From: Variovorax davisae
GTDB lineage: Bacteria > Pseudomonadota > Gammaproteobacteria > Burkholderiales > Burkholderiaceae_C
Direction: 5' to 3'
NCBI RefSeq assembly: GCF_030316845.1
Contig: NZ_JASZYS010000013.1
Coordinates: 143,933 to 207,932 of the forward strand
Length of the DNA stretch: 64,000 nt
Part shown: positions 26,487-34,512 of the stretch, piece after piece
Position numbering within the stretch: the first letter of the stretch is position 1
Layout: every line of letters begins with the position of its first letter
Notes under the pieces: generated by a model
Database searches by the model: none
What the model was told of the DNA's origin: nothing
The model's input: the letters and a program-made list of their open reading frames with translations, nothing else
Position numbers and translations under genes: made by a program

Positions 26487-26801
26487 TCGCCTTTCAAGTT
26501 TGGCACTGCGCCGCGCGCCGGCCCGTCATGCGGCGCCGCGGAGGACCTGTGGGTCCGGCAATCGAGTCACCTGTGGGGCAAAGGGACTCGGTGCGGAAGC
26601 ACCAGAAAGGGCAAGATTTGGCGTGGTGAATACTCTGCGGTGATCCAATTCGCCGGCCGCCACCGCAGCGAGGATTCTGAACCCATGGATGGCGGCCGGT
26701 TCCGGGGCGATGAGACGGAGTTCACAAATCCACCATAGCCCTTGTGCGCACCTGCCTCTGTTCGCCAACGCACATAGTGACAAAGATGAATGCAGGCTTC
26801 C
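26487..26801. other. Intergenic stretch, nothing recognised
   Basis: 315 bases between the convergent fasciclin gene and the broken Crp/Fnr gene. A minus-strand frame begins MSLCALANRGRC but has no recognisable family and no ribosome binding site. Confidence 0.4.
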
Positions 26802-27489
26802 CTAGCCGAAAACTTCCGAGTAGGCACGCCGGTCCGAGGCGTAGCAGCTGCAGGCCATCTTTTCCAATCCGGGGCGCTGAAGCACCGTGAGTTCGCCCCT
26901 CATGTACCCGATATGTCCTTCGTGCTGCAGCGCCCGCGCGGCCGCGGTGATGCCGACTCGGCGAACGCCCAACATGAAGAAATTCTTGTGTCACCCGAAA
27001 GTGATCGGAGCGCGCCCGGTCCTGCGTCATGAGCAGCCAGCGCGCCAGCCGCGGTCCGACATGATGGTGACGCAAACACGCGGCAGAGGTTGCAAGCTGC
27101 GTCATGAGCACGTAAACGTAGCGATTGAGAACTCTGCGCAGATCCGGGCTGTCCGCAAGCTGCGCTTCCAGCGCGCCAACGCCGATGCGCAGTGCGATGC
27201 CCTGGCCTTGCACCACCGCTTGCAACGGTGTGCTCGAAACGCCAAGGGCCACCTGCACGCCGACCATTCCTTCCCGGCCTACCATTCCGACCTCCAAACC
27301 GGGCCTGTTCTCGATCGTCTTCAGCAGTGATACGAATCCGTCGATGGGAAAGTAGGCGTAACGCGTAACGTCACCAGGCTCGCTGAGCACGTCACTCAAA
27401 TTCAGTTCGAAGGTGTCGCCCGCAGAGATCAGCTTCCGTCGATCACCACGAGACAGCAACTCAATGAGTTGGTTGTCAACCCTGGCCAA
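26802..27489 (-). pseudogene. Crp/Fnr-family regulator, frameshifted in the DNA-binding domain
   Basis: From a possible TTG at 27489 the frame gives the sensor part: VDNQLIELLSRGDRRKLI, FPIDGFVSLLKTIENRPGLE, VGMVGREGMVGVQVALG, and RLARWLLMTQDRARSDHF before the helix-turn-helix. At about 26977 the reading frame shifts. In the next frame the expected domain continues (MLGVRRVGITAAARALQ, MRGELTVLQRPGLEKMACSC) and ends at a TAG at 26802. The start region is also doubtful. As sequenced it cannot yield a full DNA-binding domain. It is a tandem paralogue of the next gene. Confidence 0.75.
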
Positions 27490-28220
27490 AACGGGGCTCC
27501 GATCTCGGTTGCGCCACCGATTGACGGGAAAACGAAGAACCGCGATCGTGCCTCTAACCTCGCGCGGTCGAGGACCTTGATGCGTCCCCGCGCATAGCGG
27601 ATCAAGCCAGCAGCCTGGAGTTTCGTCGCAGCCTCGGTCACGCCTTCGCGTCGCACGCCCAGAATGTTGGCGATCAGCTCCTGCGTCATCACCAGATCGC
27701 TGCCCGTCAGACGATCCAGGCTCAACAAGAGCCGGCGACACAACTGCTGGTCCAACTCATGATGGCGGTTGCACACAGCCGTCTGCGACATCTGTGCGAT
27801 GAGGGCCTGGGTGTAGCGCAGCAGGAGATGCAACACCGGGCCACCGCGATTGAATTCCTCAGTCATCGCCTTCGTGCCGAGCCTCAATCCCTTCCCGGCG
27901 CTCTGGACGATGGCACGGTTCGGGGTCGAGTCGCCACCCATGAACAGCGCGATGCCCACCACGCCCTCGTTGCCGACCACGGCGATTTCCGCCGAACCGC
28001 CGTTCTCCAGCACTTGCAGCAGCGAAACGATGGCGGTCGTCGGAAAGTACACGTGCGTGATCGTGGCGCCCGGCTCGTTGCTCTCCTTAATAAATACAAG
28101 CTTCCCCCGAGTGGCCCCGGCGTTGGAACCCACCGGGCTCGAAGGCGTCCGGGTCGGGCGATTGCCTACCTGAATCAGCGAGCCTTGCGTACACCGGTAT
28201 CTCCGCTTGGCGCGTTCCAT
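27429..28220 (-). pseudogene. Crp/Fnr-family regulator with damaged ends
   Basis: The core is well preserved: VYFPTTAIVSLLQVLENGGS, AEIAVVGNEGVVGIALFMGG, RHHELDQQLCRRLLLSLDRL and the recognition region LIANILGVRREGVTEAATKL. After LDRARLEAR the family's normal C-terminus (a CECY-type motif and ~25 residues) is replaced by sequence running into the downstream paralogue. At the N-terminus, family-like pieces are scattered over different frames before GKLVFIKESNEPGA. I treat it as a probable pseudogene, but residual function is possible because sensor and helix-turn-helix are in one frame. An in-frame ATG lies at 28220. Confidence 0.6.
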
Positions 28221-28250
28221 GCGACGTACATCAACATTGAAGGACGCGCC

Positions 28251-29213
28251 ATGGCCACTTACGCTCAAGAATCCCCGATGCCAGGCATTGCCCCGCGCCA
28301 CGACGTGGCGGCGCCCGAAGCTCCCCGATCAGGCGTGTCATGGGGCGCCGTGTTTGCAGGCGCAGCCGTGGCCGCCGCGCTTACTTTGATCATGATGGTG
28401 CTGGGCGCCGGCATGGGCCTCGGCCTCGCCTCCCCATGGGAGGGCGAGGGTGCAGAAGCGAAAACGATCGGCATCGCCGGCATTTTCTGGATTACCTTTA
28501 CCCAGCTCGCTTCTTCCGGCTTGGGCGGATACCTCGCTGGGCGTCTACGGACCAAGTGGAGCGGCATCCATACGGACGAGGCGCGTTTTCGGGACACTGC
28601 TCACGGGGTTCTCGCTTGGGCAGTAGCTACCCTTGTGACCTTCGCGTTGATCGCCTCAGCCGTCGGGTCGGCGGTGACCGCTGGAGCCAAGGCCGGCATG
28701 GGTGTGGCCTCGACCGTGGCTGGTGGCGCAGCGACAGCGGCGGCAGGAGCTGCAGCGAACCGCTCCGGAGATGATGCAAGCAGCGGACCCATGGCTTATA
28801 TGACTGACTCGCTGTTCCGAAAGGACCCCGGCACGACTTCGGCGCCGGGGGCAACCGGCCAGCCGGACGCAGGGCAAGCCGCCTCGGAACGCGCGACCAC
28901 TGCCGAAGTCGGGCGAATCTTTGCCAACGCACTGCGCACGGGAACACTGTCGCCCGAAGACAGCCGCTACGCGAGTCAGGTCGTCGCTCAGCGAACCGGG
29001 CTGAGTCAACAGGATGCGGAGAAGCGTGTCAACGACGTCTACTCTCGCGCCAAAGCCGCGTTGGAAGAGACCAAGACGAAGGCCAAGGCGATGGCAGACT
29101 CGGCTCGAAAGGCAACCGCCTACGGATCGCTCTGGATATTCATTTCGTTGGTGCTGGGTGCGCTCTTCGCCTCCTACTGCGCAACGCTCGGCGGGCGACA
29201 GCGGGATCTGTGA
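28251..29213 (+). CDS. Multi-pass inner-membrane protein, unknown function
   Basis: AAGGA precedes the ATG at 28251 (MATYAQESPMPG). The 320-residue product has hydrophobic helices at about residues 30-58, 78-98, 118-150 and 292-314. Between the third and fourth lies a long polar, alanine/threonine-rich loop with helical segments (EDSRYASQVVAQRTGLSQQD, later YSRAKAALEETKTKAKAMA). It resembles uncharacterised membrane proteins of soil proteobacteria that contain a GVSWGAVFAGAAVAAAL start. It is divergent from the Crp/Fnr pseudogene. Confidence 0.75.
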   Translation: MATYAQESPMPGIAPRHDVAAPEAPRSGVSWGAVFAGAAVAAALTLIMMVLGAGMGLGLASPWEGEGAEAKTIGIAGIFWITFTQLASSGLGGYLAGRLRTKWSGIHTDEARFRDTAHGVLAWAVATLVTFALIASAVGSAVTAGAKAGMGVASTVAGGAATAAAGAAANRSGDDASSGPMAYMTDSLFRKDPGTTSAPGATGQPDAGQAASERATTAEVGRIFANALRTGTLSPEDSRYASQVVAQRTGLSQQDAEKRVNDVYSRAKAALEETKTKAKAMADSARKATAYGSLWIFISLVLGALFASYCATLGGRQRDL

Positions 29214-29305
29214 CCTGGAGCATGTGGGCGACGTCGGCGGCCAGCCCAGCCGTCGACGGACGCGTTCGACCGAGGGCCCCGTAGCGGCGGCGCCCCCCCA
29301 CCTTC

Positions 29306-29350
29306 CTTTCGTGGAGAAATACACACACGAAAGTATTACATGTAGCTACA
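29306..29350. promoter_or_regulatory. Inverted repeat and palindrome upstream of two small genes
   Basis: CTTTCGTG (29306-29313) and CACGAAAG (29326-29333) form a perfect 8-bp inverted repeat with a 12-base spacer. The palindrome TGTAGCTACA occupies 29341-29350, ending 9 bases before the start codon at 29360. The hexamer TTACAT occurs at 29336 and again at 29356, 20 bases apart, the second overlapping the start codon. Together they look like operator sequence or a transcript-leader structure. Confidence 0.5.
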
Positions 29351-29359
29351 ATCGGTTAC

Positions 29360-29557
29360 ATGGAAGAAACGCAGTACGACACAAACCTCGGTTGGTGGAC
29401 CGACAAGCCTGCGCGGGAGGGTCGGGCGCACTCGCAGCAGTGGGTCTCCCTTCGGCGCGAGCAGCCTACCGATGGTTTCGGCGTATGGCGCACCAGTGCG
29501 TTGATCGTCACGTTGGTGACCGTCCTCACATGGATCCTGAAATTTGCGGTGCTTTGA
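29360..29557 (+). CDS. Small single-pass membrane protein
   Basis: The 65-residue product begins MEETQYDTNLGWWTDK and ends in a hydrophobic helix (ALIVTLVTVLTWILKFAVL, residues 47-65), so it is a tail-anchored or C-terminal membrane protein. Its TGA overlaps the next ATG by one base (TGATG), a classical coupled arrangement that supports translation of both. There is no strong ribosome binding site, but a marked regulatory repeat lies upstream. Function unknown. Confidence 0.65.
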   Translation: MEETQYDTNLGWWTDKPAREGRAHSQQWVSLRREQPTDGFGVWRTSALIVTLVTVLTWILKFAVL

Positions 29558-30207
29558 TGAAGTCGATCGGAGAAAGAGCCGCCGCATTGGCCTGCTGTGT
29601 CCTGGTTTCGCTCAGCTCAGCCGAGTCAGATGCCCAGTCGCCCCCTCGGGTCTATGCCTGCAAAGACGCCCACGGCCGCACGTTGACTTCAGACCGACCG
29701 ATTGCGGATTGCGCGGACAGGAACCAGCAGGAGTTGCGCAAGACTGGAGGCGTCTTACGCACAGTCGGTCCGACTTATTCGGACCGGGACCTTGTCGCTC
29801 GCCAGAATCAAGCGCAACGGGCGGAGCAGGCTGCCCTCGACCGCGCGGGCGAACGCCGGCGGGAACGAGCCCTCCTGGTGCGATATCCGGACGTTCGCAT
29901 TCACGACCGTGAACGCGACGAGGCCCTGGCGCAGATCGAACAAGCCGCCCAAGTCGCCAAGCATTACCTCGCAACGTTGAAGGTCGACCGGCAAGGGCTC
30001 GACCAAGAACTCGAGTTTTATCGTGGGGACCGAACCAAGGCACCGGCAGCCTTGCGTGAGAAGTTCGAGGAGAACGAAGCCGGTTTTCGGGCGCAGAGCA
30101 AATTCATCCAGTCCATGGAAGAGGACAGACAGCGTCTCGCCCTGCGATTCGCCAAGGAGCGCACACAGCTTGAACCGCTCTGGCAAGCCGTAGCGGCGAA
30201 ACGCTAG
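29557..30207 (+). CDS. Exported DUF4124-like protein with coiled-coil region
   Basis: The ATG at 29557 overlaps the preceding stop codon. Residues 1-27 form a signal peptide (AAALACCVLVSLSSA). Residues 30-60 contain the pattern VYACKDAHGRTLTSDRPIAD, typical of the DUF4124 domain in Burkholderiales exported proteins. From ~75 to 216 the chain is helical and charged (LDRAGERRRERALLV, later KFIQSMEEDRQRLALRFAKE), probably coiled-coil. Location periplasmic; role unknown. Confidence 0.75.
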   Translation: MKSIGERAAALACCVLVSLSSAESDAQSPPRVYACKDAHGRTLTSDRPIADCADRNQQELRKTGGVLRTVGPTYSDRDLVARQNQAQRAEQAALDRAGERRRERALLVRYPDVRIHDRERDEALAQIEQAAQVAKHYLATLKVDRQGLDQELEFYRGDRTKAPAALREKFEENEAGFRAQSKFIQSMEEDRQRLALRFAKERTQLEPLWQAVAAKR

Positions 30208-30303
30208 CTGACGGTGCCCTGAAGTCGTTGTACAGGTTCTCAGTAGCCAACGTGACCCTCAGGATCAAGCCCGAAAAGTTCGCGGACCACTGCTTGAAAC
30301 CGG

Positions 30304-30660
30304 CTATGCGATGCCCGAATTGCTGGTGCCACCTTCGAGCGACCGCTCCGCCTCCAGCCAATCGTCCAACTCGTGGCCCGCCTGTCGGCCTCGCCGCTCC
30401 CAGGCGGCATGCGCTGCCGCGCGGATGCGCGCTTGGCGATCGTCCTCACGGCTCGACGCGTCTAACTGGGAAGTAGACTCGACGTGCGGGTCGATGCCCT
30501 GAATCGGCCTGTTCGTCAGGTCGTTGCCGATCTCTACGATCTTTTTTTCGTTGGCCTCGTCTCGAAACTCCGCCGGCGCAGATTCGGTGGCTCGCTCCAT
30601 ATTGCGCTTGACGGCCTCACGCTCCGACTCGGGGCGGTTCTGCAGATTCTGCGTGGTCAT
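30304..30660 (-). CDS. DUF2934-domain protein
   Basis: The ATG at 30660 is preceded by AGGAG at good spacing. The 118-residue product has a polar, probably disordered N-terminal two thirds. At residues 80-106 it carries the DUF2934 motif IRAAAHAAWERRGRQAGHEL followed by DDWLEAE. DUF2934 proteins are widespread small proteins of unknown function in soil bacteria, often near stress genes. It heads a run of small minus-strand genes. Confidence 0.8.
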   Translation of the reverse strand: MTTQNLQNRPESEREAVKRNMERATESAPAEFRDEANEKKIVEIGNDLTNRPIQGIDPHVESTSQLDASSREDDRQARIRAAAHAAWERRGRQAGHELDDWLEAERSLEGGTSNSGIA

Positions 30661-30790
30661 GACAACTCCTGTAGGAGAGCGGATCGCCGCGACTGCGGTG
30701 TCTGTGCATTGGACGAAATGACGGCGATGCTGGCCGGTGCGTTGTTGCTCTCGGGTAACGGGCCGCCGTCCGACTGATCGCGGCCGCGGG

Positions 30791-31030
30791 TCATTTTTGG
30801 CGCTCCGCCTCTTCGGGGCGCGCCCTGTCCTGGTAGGGAGAACTGCCCTGATTGCTGGACTCACCGACGCCGGCATCGCCTGGGCGGACTGACTTCTTTG
30901 GGGGCTTAGCAGTCTCGGGCTCCGCGTCAGGGATAGCGCCCCTCTCGGCGTCAGTCTTGGCGAACTGCTTCATGGCGTTTTCCGCGGGCGTGGGTTGCCG
31001 CGCGGGGGCCGTCTGGTCTGAGAGTTTCAT
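30791..31030 (-). CDS. Small polar, disordered protein
   Basis: The start is placed at the ATG at 31030 (MKLSDQTAPARQPTPAENAM) because GAAGG lies 7 bases upstream; another ATG eight codons earlier has weaker support. The 79-residue product is rich in proline, alanine, glutamate and lysine and lacks hydrophobic segments. No family recognised. Confidence 0.55.
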   Translation of the reverse strand: MKLSDQTAPARQPTPAENAMKQFAKTDAERGAIPDAEPETAKPPKKSVRPGDAGVGESSNQGSSPYQDRARPEEAERQK

Positions 31031-31161
31031 GCGTGTGCCTTCAGCGTTTGTCATCCGGTACTGGCTCGGGATTGGGGGAAGCCGTGAGGTCTTCCGTGAG
31101 GCCGAACGAGGCCGAGTGGTCTCGCCGGGCGGATTCGACCGTCCTTTTGGCCGGCATGTGC

Positions 31162-31302
31162 TCAGGGCGCAGGGCCGGATGGTGATTCGCCGGTTGCAGT
31201 CTTTATCGTGGAGAACTTTTCTCCCGCACCGATGTTGTCCACGCCGCCGCTGGTCGTCGGCCGCGTTCCATCTCCTATTCCTGTCACGGGTGGGTTGCTC
31301 AT
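31162..31302 (-). CDS. Very small polar protein, 46 residues
   Basis: AAAGGAAC sits at good spacing before the ATG at 31302. The product starts MSNPPVTGIGDGTRPTTSGG and is glycine-, threonine- and proline-rich. The strong ribosome binding site and position between similar small genes support it despite its size. Function unknown. Confidence 0.5.
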   Translation of the reverse strand: MSNPPVTGIGDGTRPTTSGGVDNIGAGEKFSTIKTATGESPSGPAP

Positions 31303-31526
31303 TGAAGTTCCTTTGATCAATGAACTTACCCTCCGCCGTGCGCAAGCTGCGCAACGTAGGACATCCACGCTTCCAAACGGCGTCGTTTCGCCGCCAGCAT
31401 GCTGAACAAGTGCGCGGCGGATCAACATGGCCTTAGGTACCATCCACGGCGGGGCAAGAAGCTGGTCGCGGGACAGCAGAAGGGGCCGCAGCCGACTGCC
31501 AGTGCAGTCGTTATGAGGTGGGATCG

Positions 31527-31772
31527 TCAGCCGACCGGGTCGGCATCTTCGTCTTCGCCAAGCGCGCGCGGCCCGAGGGTTGCGTCCGGGACCAGTCGGT
31601 AGAGCTCGACCATACCCGCTTCGAAGGCCTCGGTCCAAGAGGGATACGACTGGGCGCCTTCTTCGACGTCGACCCAGACCGAGGCATCCTCGGTGCTCTC
31701 GTGGAGCACCCAGTGGAAGTGGCCGGGGTCCGGCTCGTCAACGAAAACGGTGATGTGCCGCAGGTGGGTCAT
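31527..31772 (-). CDS. Unrecognised small acidic protein, third gene of a coupled trio
   Basis: The 81-residue product (MTHLRHITVFVDEPDPGHFH, later WVLHESTEDASVWVDVEEGA) predicts two beta strands, a helix (WTEAFEAGMVELYRLV) and an acidic tail. Its ATG overlaps the upstream stop by four bases (ATGA). It belongs to a trio with 31769-31993 and the DUF3606 gene 31990-32166, all joined by four-base overlaps. Family not recognised. Confidence 0.7.
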   Translation of the reverse strand: MTHLRHITVFVDEPDPGHFHWVLHESTEDASVWVDVEEGAQSYPSWTEAFEAGMVELYRLVPDATLGPRALGEDEDADPVG

Positions 31773-31993
31773 GGCGCGATCCTAGTCTCGGTCGCCGGCT
31801 GCCTCGCGGCCGCCCCCTTGGGCGTCCGCCCCGGGATCGTTCCGTCGCGGCACCAGATGCCCGCAGTTGCTTCAGACTTCGCTGACGCGCGCTTGGCCGG
31901 CTTCCGCGGAAGGCTGGCAAACGAGGCGATCATGCGCGCCTCTGCATCGTACTTGGGCTCGCCGGGCCCCTTCGCAGCGGCCCGGGCGGTCAC
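31769..31993 (-). CDS. Unrecognised basic protein, second gene of a coupled trio
   Basis: It begins with a GTG at 31993 that overlaps the DUF3606 stop codon (GTGA) and ends overlapping the next ATG. The 74 residues are rich in alanine, lysine and arginine with a short helical stretch (YDAEARMIASFASLPRKPAK) and a basic tail. Composition suggests nucleic-acid contact, but that is a guess. The double overlap is the main evidence that it is translated. Confidence 0.55.
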   Translation of the reverse strand: MTARAAAKGPGEPKYDAEARMIASFASLPRKPAKRASAKSEATAGIWCRDGTIPGRTPKGAAARQPATETRIAP

Positions 31994-32166
31994 TTCTTCT
32001 TCAGGTATTCGCGTACCTTCTCCGCCGAGTTGCCAACGGCCGCCACCGCGGCCTTGAGCGTCTCCTCGTCGACGCCAAGGGATTCGGTCCAGCTGCGGAC
32101 CTCATGGGGTTCGTTCAGGGCGATCAGCTTTCGATCGAGGCCGGTCTTCTTGGGGTCGTCTGCCAT
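31990..32166 (-). CDS. DUF3606 family small protein, first gene of a coupled trio
   Basis: GGAGAAT precedes the ATG at 32166. The 58-residue product starts MADDPKKTGLDRKLIALNEP and has the family core HEVRSWTESLGVDEETLKAA followed by VGNSAEKVREYLKKK. It is the third DUF3606 member in the window and is closest to the one at 22635-22817 (shared HEVRSW). Coupled translation ties it to two unknown small proteins, a rare hint of partners for this family. Confidence 0.85.
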   Translation of the reverse strand: MADDPKKTGLDRKLIALNEPHEVRSWTESLGVDEETLKAAVAAVGNSAEKVREYLKKK

Positions 32167-32307
32167 GTGATTCTCCAGTGACGGCCAGGCTCAACTTGAG
32201 CCAGCGCCCGGACATGGTGGATCGTTTCCTGTCGCGTAAGCATGAGGCAGTTTGCGCGTTCCGCTGACAGCCAATGCCTCGCCTTCTAGGGGACTCCTTT
32301 AGACCTC

Positions 32308-32603
32308 GTGCACTACCTGCCGAAGCTGCTCGAAGAGCGCGCCCTCCCGTCGACCGCTCCAAGGTGGGTCTTCGAGATCAGGTATGACGGCTACCGCCTC
32401 ACGGCGATGTTTGGGACGGGGAGTTGCAGGCCACACGGGCGATGGCGCAACGCAACGCTCCGGTTTCCGGAAGTGGCCATGTCCCTTTGCGGTTCGCGAT
32501 GGACCCTACGTGACGGAGGGCGAGATCTGCGTGCGACGACATCGAGCGCTCGGACCTCGATCGCCTGCATGCCCGAGCGCGCGGCCACCGTTGGTTTGAA
32601 GGC
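32308..32603 (+). pseudogene. ATP-dependent DNA ligase (LigD-type) remnant
   Basis: The frame from 32308 reads LPKLLEERALPSTAPRWVFE then IRYDGYRL, which matches the start of the ligase adenylation domain, normally E-x-K-x-DG-Y-R. The catalytic lysine position holds arginine. After a gap and frame change a second piece matches further on: DGEICV, then DDIERSDLDRLHARARGHRW. The rest of the domain, and any nuclease or polymerase domains, are missing. Such ligases act in bacterial non-homologous end joining; this copy is dead. Confidence 0.7.
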
Positions 32604-32713
32604 TAAGTCGCCAAGCGCGACGCCTGCATCTACGTGCCTGGCGCGTGCAGGCGAAAAGTGAAGCGGAAGGGTGCGGCGCCGGCGGATTTATAGGGCCCGG
32701 CGACCCGAACCGC

Positions 32714-32953
32714 TCAGGAATCAGATTCAACCCCAGCTCGCAGCCTTGAAGGATTGCTTGATGTGGAAGGGTGGGTTTCCACATGGACTTGGTGGTCGTG
32801 GTTCAGCGGACTTGAGTCCGAAAAGGCGGCCCATGATCCACCGGCCGCTAATACCGAGAGGGCAATCCACCGAGGGGCGCGTGCCTTCCAGATCGCCAGA
32901 ATCCCGAGCGTGGCTGCACTTACGGTTAGTCCGAGGAAAGCGGGATCGTGCAT
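32714..32953 (-). CDS. Possible small membrane protein
   Basis: The ATG at 32953 starts a 79-residue frame with two hydrophobic stretches (FLGLTVSAATLGILAIW, residues 6-22, and WIALSVLAAGGSWAAF, 29-44) and a polar, histidine-containing tail. No good ribosome binding site is seen. The paired helices argue for a real protein. Confidence 0.4.
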   Translation of the reverse strand: MHDPAFLGLTVSAATLGILAIWKARAPRWIALSVLAAGGSWAAFSDSSPLNHDHQVHVETHPSTSSNPSRLRAGVESDS

Positions 32954-33944
32954 AGGGAACTCTGGCCGTGCTTTTTGATGGAGGGGATTTTGGATTGGAA
33001 GGCGTGGCACTGTTCGCTTGAACAAAGGCCCATTGCGTCGGCTGCTCACCAGAGCGCGCCGCCGAGGGATAGTAGAGTCGGCCGGCCGCGCTGCCGGCTC
33101 GCTCTCTGTGGTCCAAGCTAGCCGCCCATGAAAAAGCCCGCCGAAGGCGGGCAAGACCTATTGATGGTCGGAGGGGTTGGAAAAATAAAAATGATAGTTC
33201 GGTCCTCTGAACGACCCCTGAACGCCGTTTCAGACCGTGTTCTTGAAAAGCCCCCGCCTGACAAATGACTAACAAAGGAACGAGCCCTGGATGTCCGCGG
33301 TCGCAACCTTCATCCGGCGCCAGTGAGATGCCGCTTTCGCAGGCAATGCGGGGAGAGGCCCAACTGCAAAGGCCTCGTTGCGCGTGGAGTCTTCTTATCA
33401 GCAACGTCACCCACCGCAACGGTGGACAACCTTTAGTGGCGCTGGGCCGAGTCCACTTGCAAGCCCATGGTGTCCGTTCGACACGGAAAATCCCGCGGGG
33501 TGACCGACGGGCGGAGTGCGGGGCGCGCCCGCCCGCAGGGCGGCTGCACGGCCTGCTAGTAGCTTGCGCTTTTTGCTTTGCTTCGGCTCGCCCGGCCTCG
33601 GGTCTCTTGACCTAGCGACGAAAACAACGCCGTGTAGACCGTCGTTGCGCAGTTTTTGGCTGGATGGCCGCTCTCGCAGGAGAAGGAACGTCCGCAACGG
33701 GTCCAATCGGCCGGCTCGCGCTACCTGCCGTGGAATCTCATCCCAGCCGCCGGGCAGCCGCTTCAACTTTTGATTGCAGGCATCGGTTTCTACATTGCGG
33801 CCACGCCAATGGCATCGCGAGCCCCTTGCGAGATGGATGCGACTGACGCAGCAGCGCGGTGGCTCTGAAGGCTGAGTTCAGCCAGGAGCGGGCCTTCCCG
33901 TTTGCCCCTGTTTTCGCCATGATGCTGGCACTTCAAGGAAGTCG
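32954..33944. other. Long stretch without recognised genes
   Basis: About 990 bases. It holds the minus-strand terminator at 33136-33152 and an AT-rich patch at 33180-33200. Several open frames occur (for example minus 33407-33766), but they are arginine/proline-rich and show no family. No tRNA was found. Confidence 0.45.
33136..33152 (-). terminator. Intrinsic terminator on the minus strand
   Basis: GCCCGCC-GAA-GGCGGGC forms a 7-bp GC stem, followed on the minus strand by five T residues (plus-strand 33131-33135). Stem sequence and T-run are nearly the same as at 1082-1097. No clear minus-strand gene ends just to its right, so it may be a relic or protect the downstream small gene from read-through. 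Confidence 0.6.
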
Positions 33945-34130
33945 ATGCGCCTACTGTCCTTTATTGTTCAGCTCTCGATGTTCTGGATTCCTTTGGCCAT
34001 TGCCTTGCTGACCCTCGGCTATGCGGTCTATCTGGGCAACGTAGGCATGGGCATTCTGGGAGGTACCGTTGCGCTGGTTCTAGGGCTATGCAAGGCCATC
34101 ATGCTGGGCGCTGCAATCAAGAACAAGTAG
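33945..34130 (+). CDS. Small two-helix membrane protein
   Basis: AAGGAAG precedes the ATG. The 61 residues contain two transmembrane helices (IPLAIALLTLGYAVYLG, residues 16-32, and MGILGGTVALVLGLCKAIML, 35-54) and end in IKNK. It is probably an inner-membrane protein with both ends on one side. Function unknown; no operon partner. Confidence 0.7.
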   Translation: MRLLSFIVQLSMFWIPLAIALLTLGYAVYLGNVGMGILGGTVALVLGLCKAIMLGAAIKNK

Positions 34131-34276
34131 CTTGGTCGCCGGCCGCTGGTTGCCGGCGCGCTGTCAACTTCCGGGTGCGGCCAGGACCGGCCGTTCGCCG
34201 GTGGCGCCCAATTCGCCCGTTAGCCGACCTTCGCGACACCCCGCGCACAATGGGTCGAACGCCGCCAAAGGACAAC

Positions 34277-34372
34277 ATGAACGCCGTTGAAGTACAGCGC
34301 TGGAACCAAGAGCTTGATGGGCTCTTGGAATCTACCGGGACCACCGCCGGCCTGTTCGTCAACGCGTTCTGA
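34277..34372 (+). CDS. Possible 31-residue peptide or gene remnant
   Basis: AAGGA precedes the ATG at 34277. The frame encodes MNAVEVQRWNQELDGLLEST and ends GLFVNAF. The helical start and good ribosome binding site suggest a real start; the abrupt end suggests that the rest of the gene was lost. Confidence 0.3.
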   Translation: MNAVEVQRWNQELDGLLESTGTTAGLFVNAF

Positions 34373-34512
34373 CCTGGTGGTTCACGGCCCTCCTGCGAGC
34401 CTGGTTCCGGCAACGTGCTGAACTTGATCTACCGGAGGCCTGAGGTGGTTGCGGGCCCGGCGACAGCGCGGCGAGTTGGGGTGAGAGCGATTAAAAATCT
34501 TCCCAGGGAACG

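Noticed and set aside
33160..33260. Possible tRNA-like or attachment-site sequence after the terminator at 33136
   Set aside because: I could not fold a cloverleaf or find a T-loop consensus; no matching repeat elsewhere in the window.
33407..33766. Minus-strand 119-codon frame
   Set aside because: Arginine/proline/glycine-rich, no ribosome binding site and no motif; looks like GC-rich non-coding DNA.
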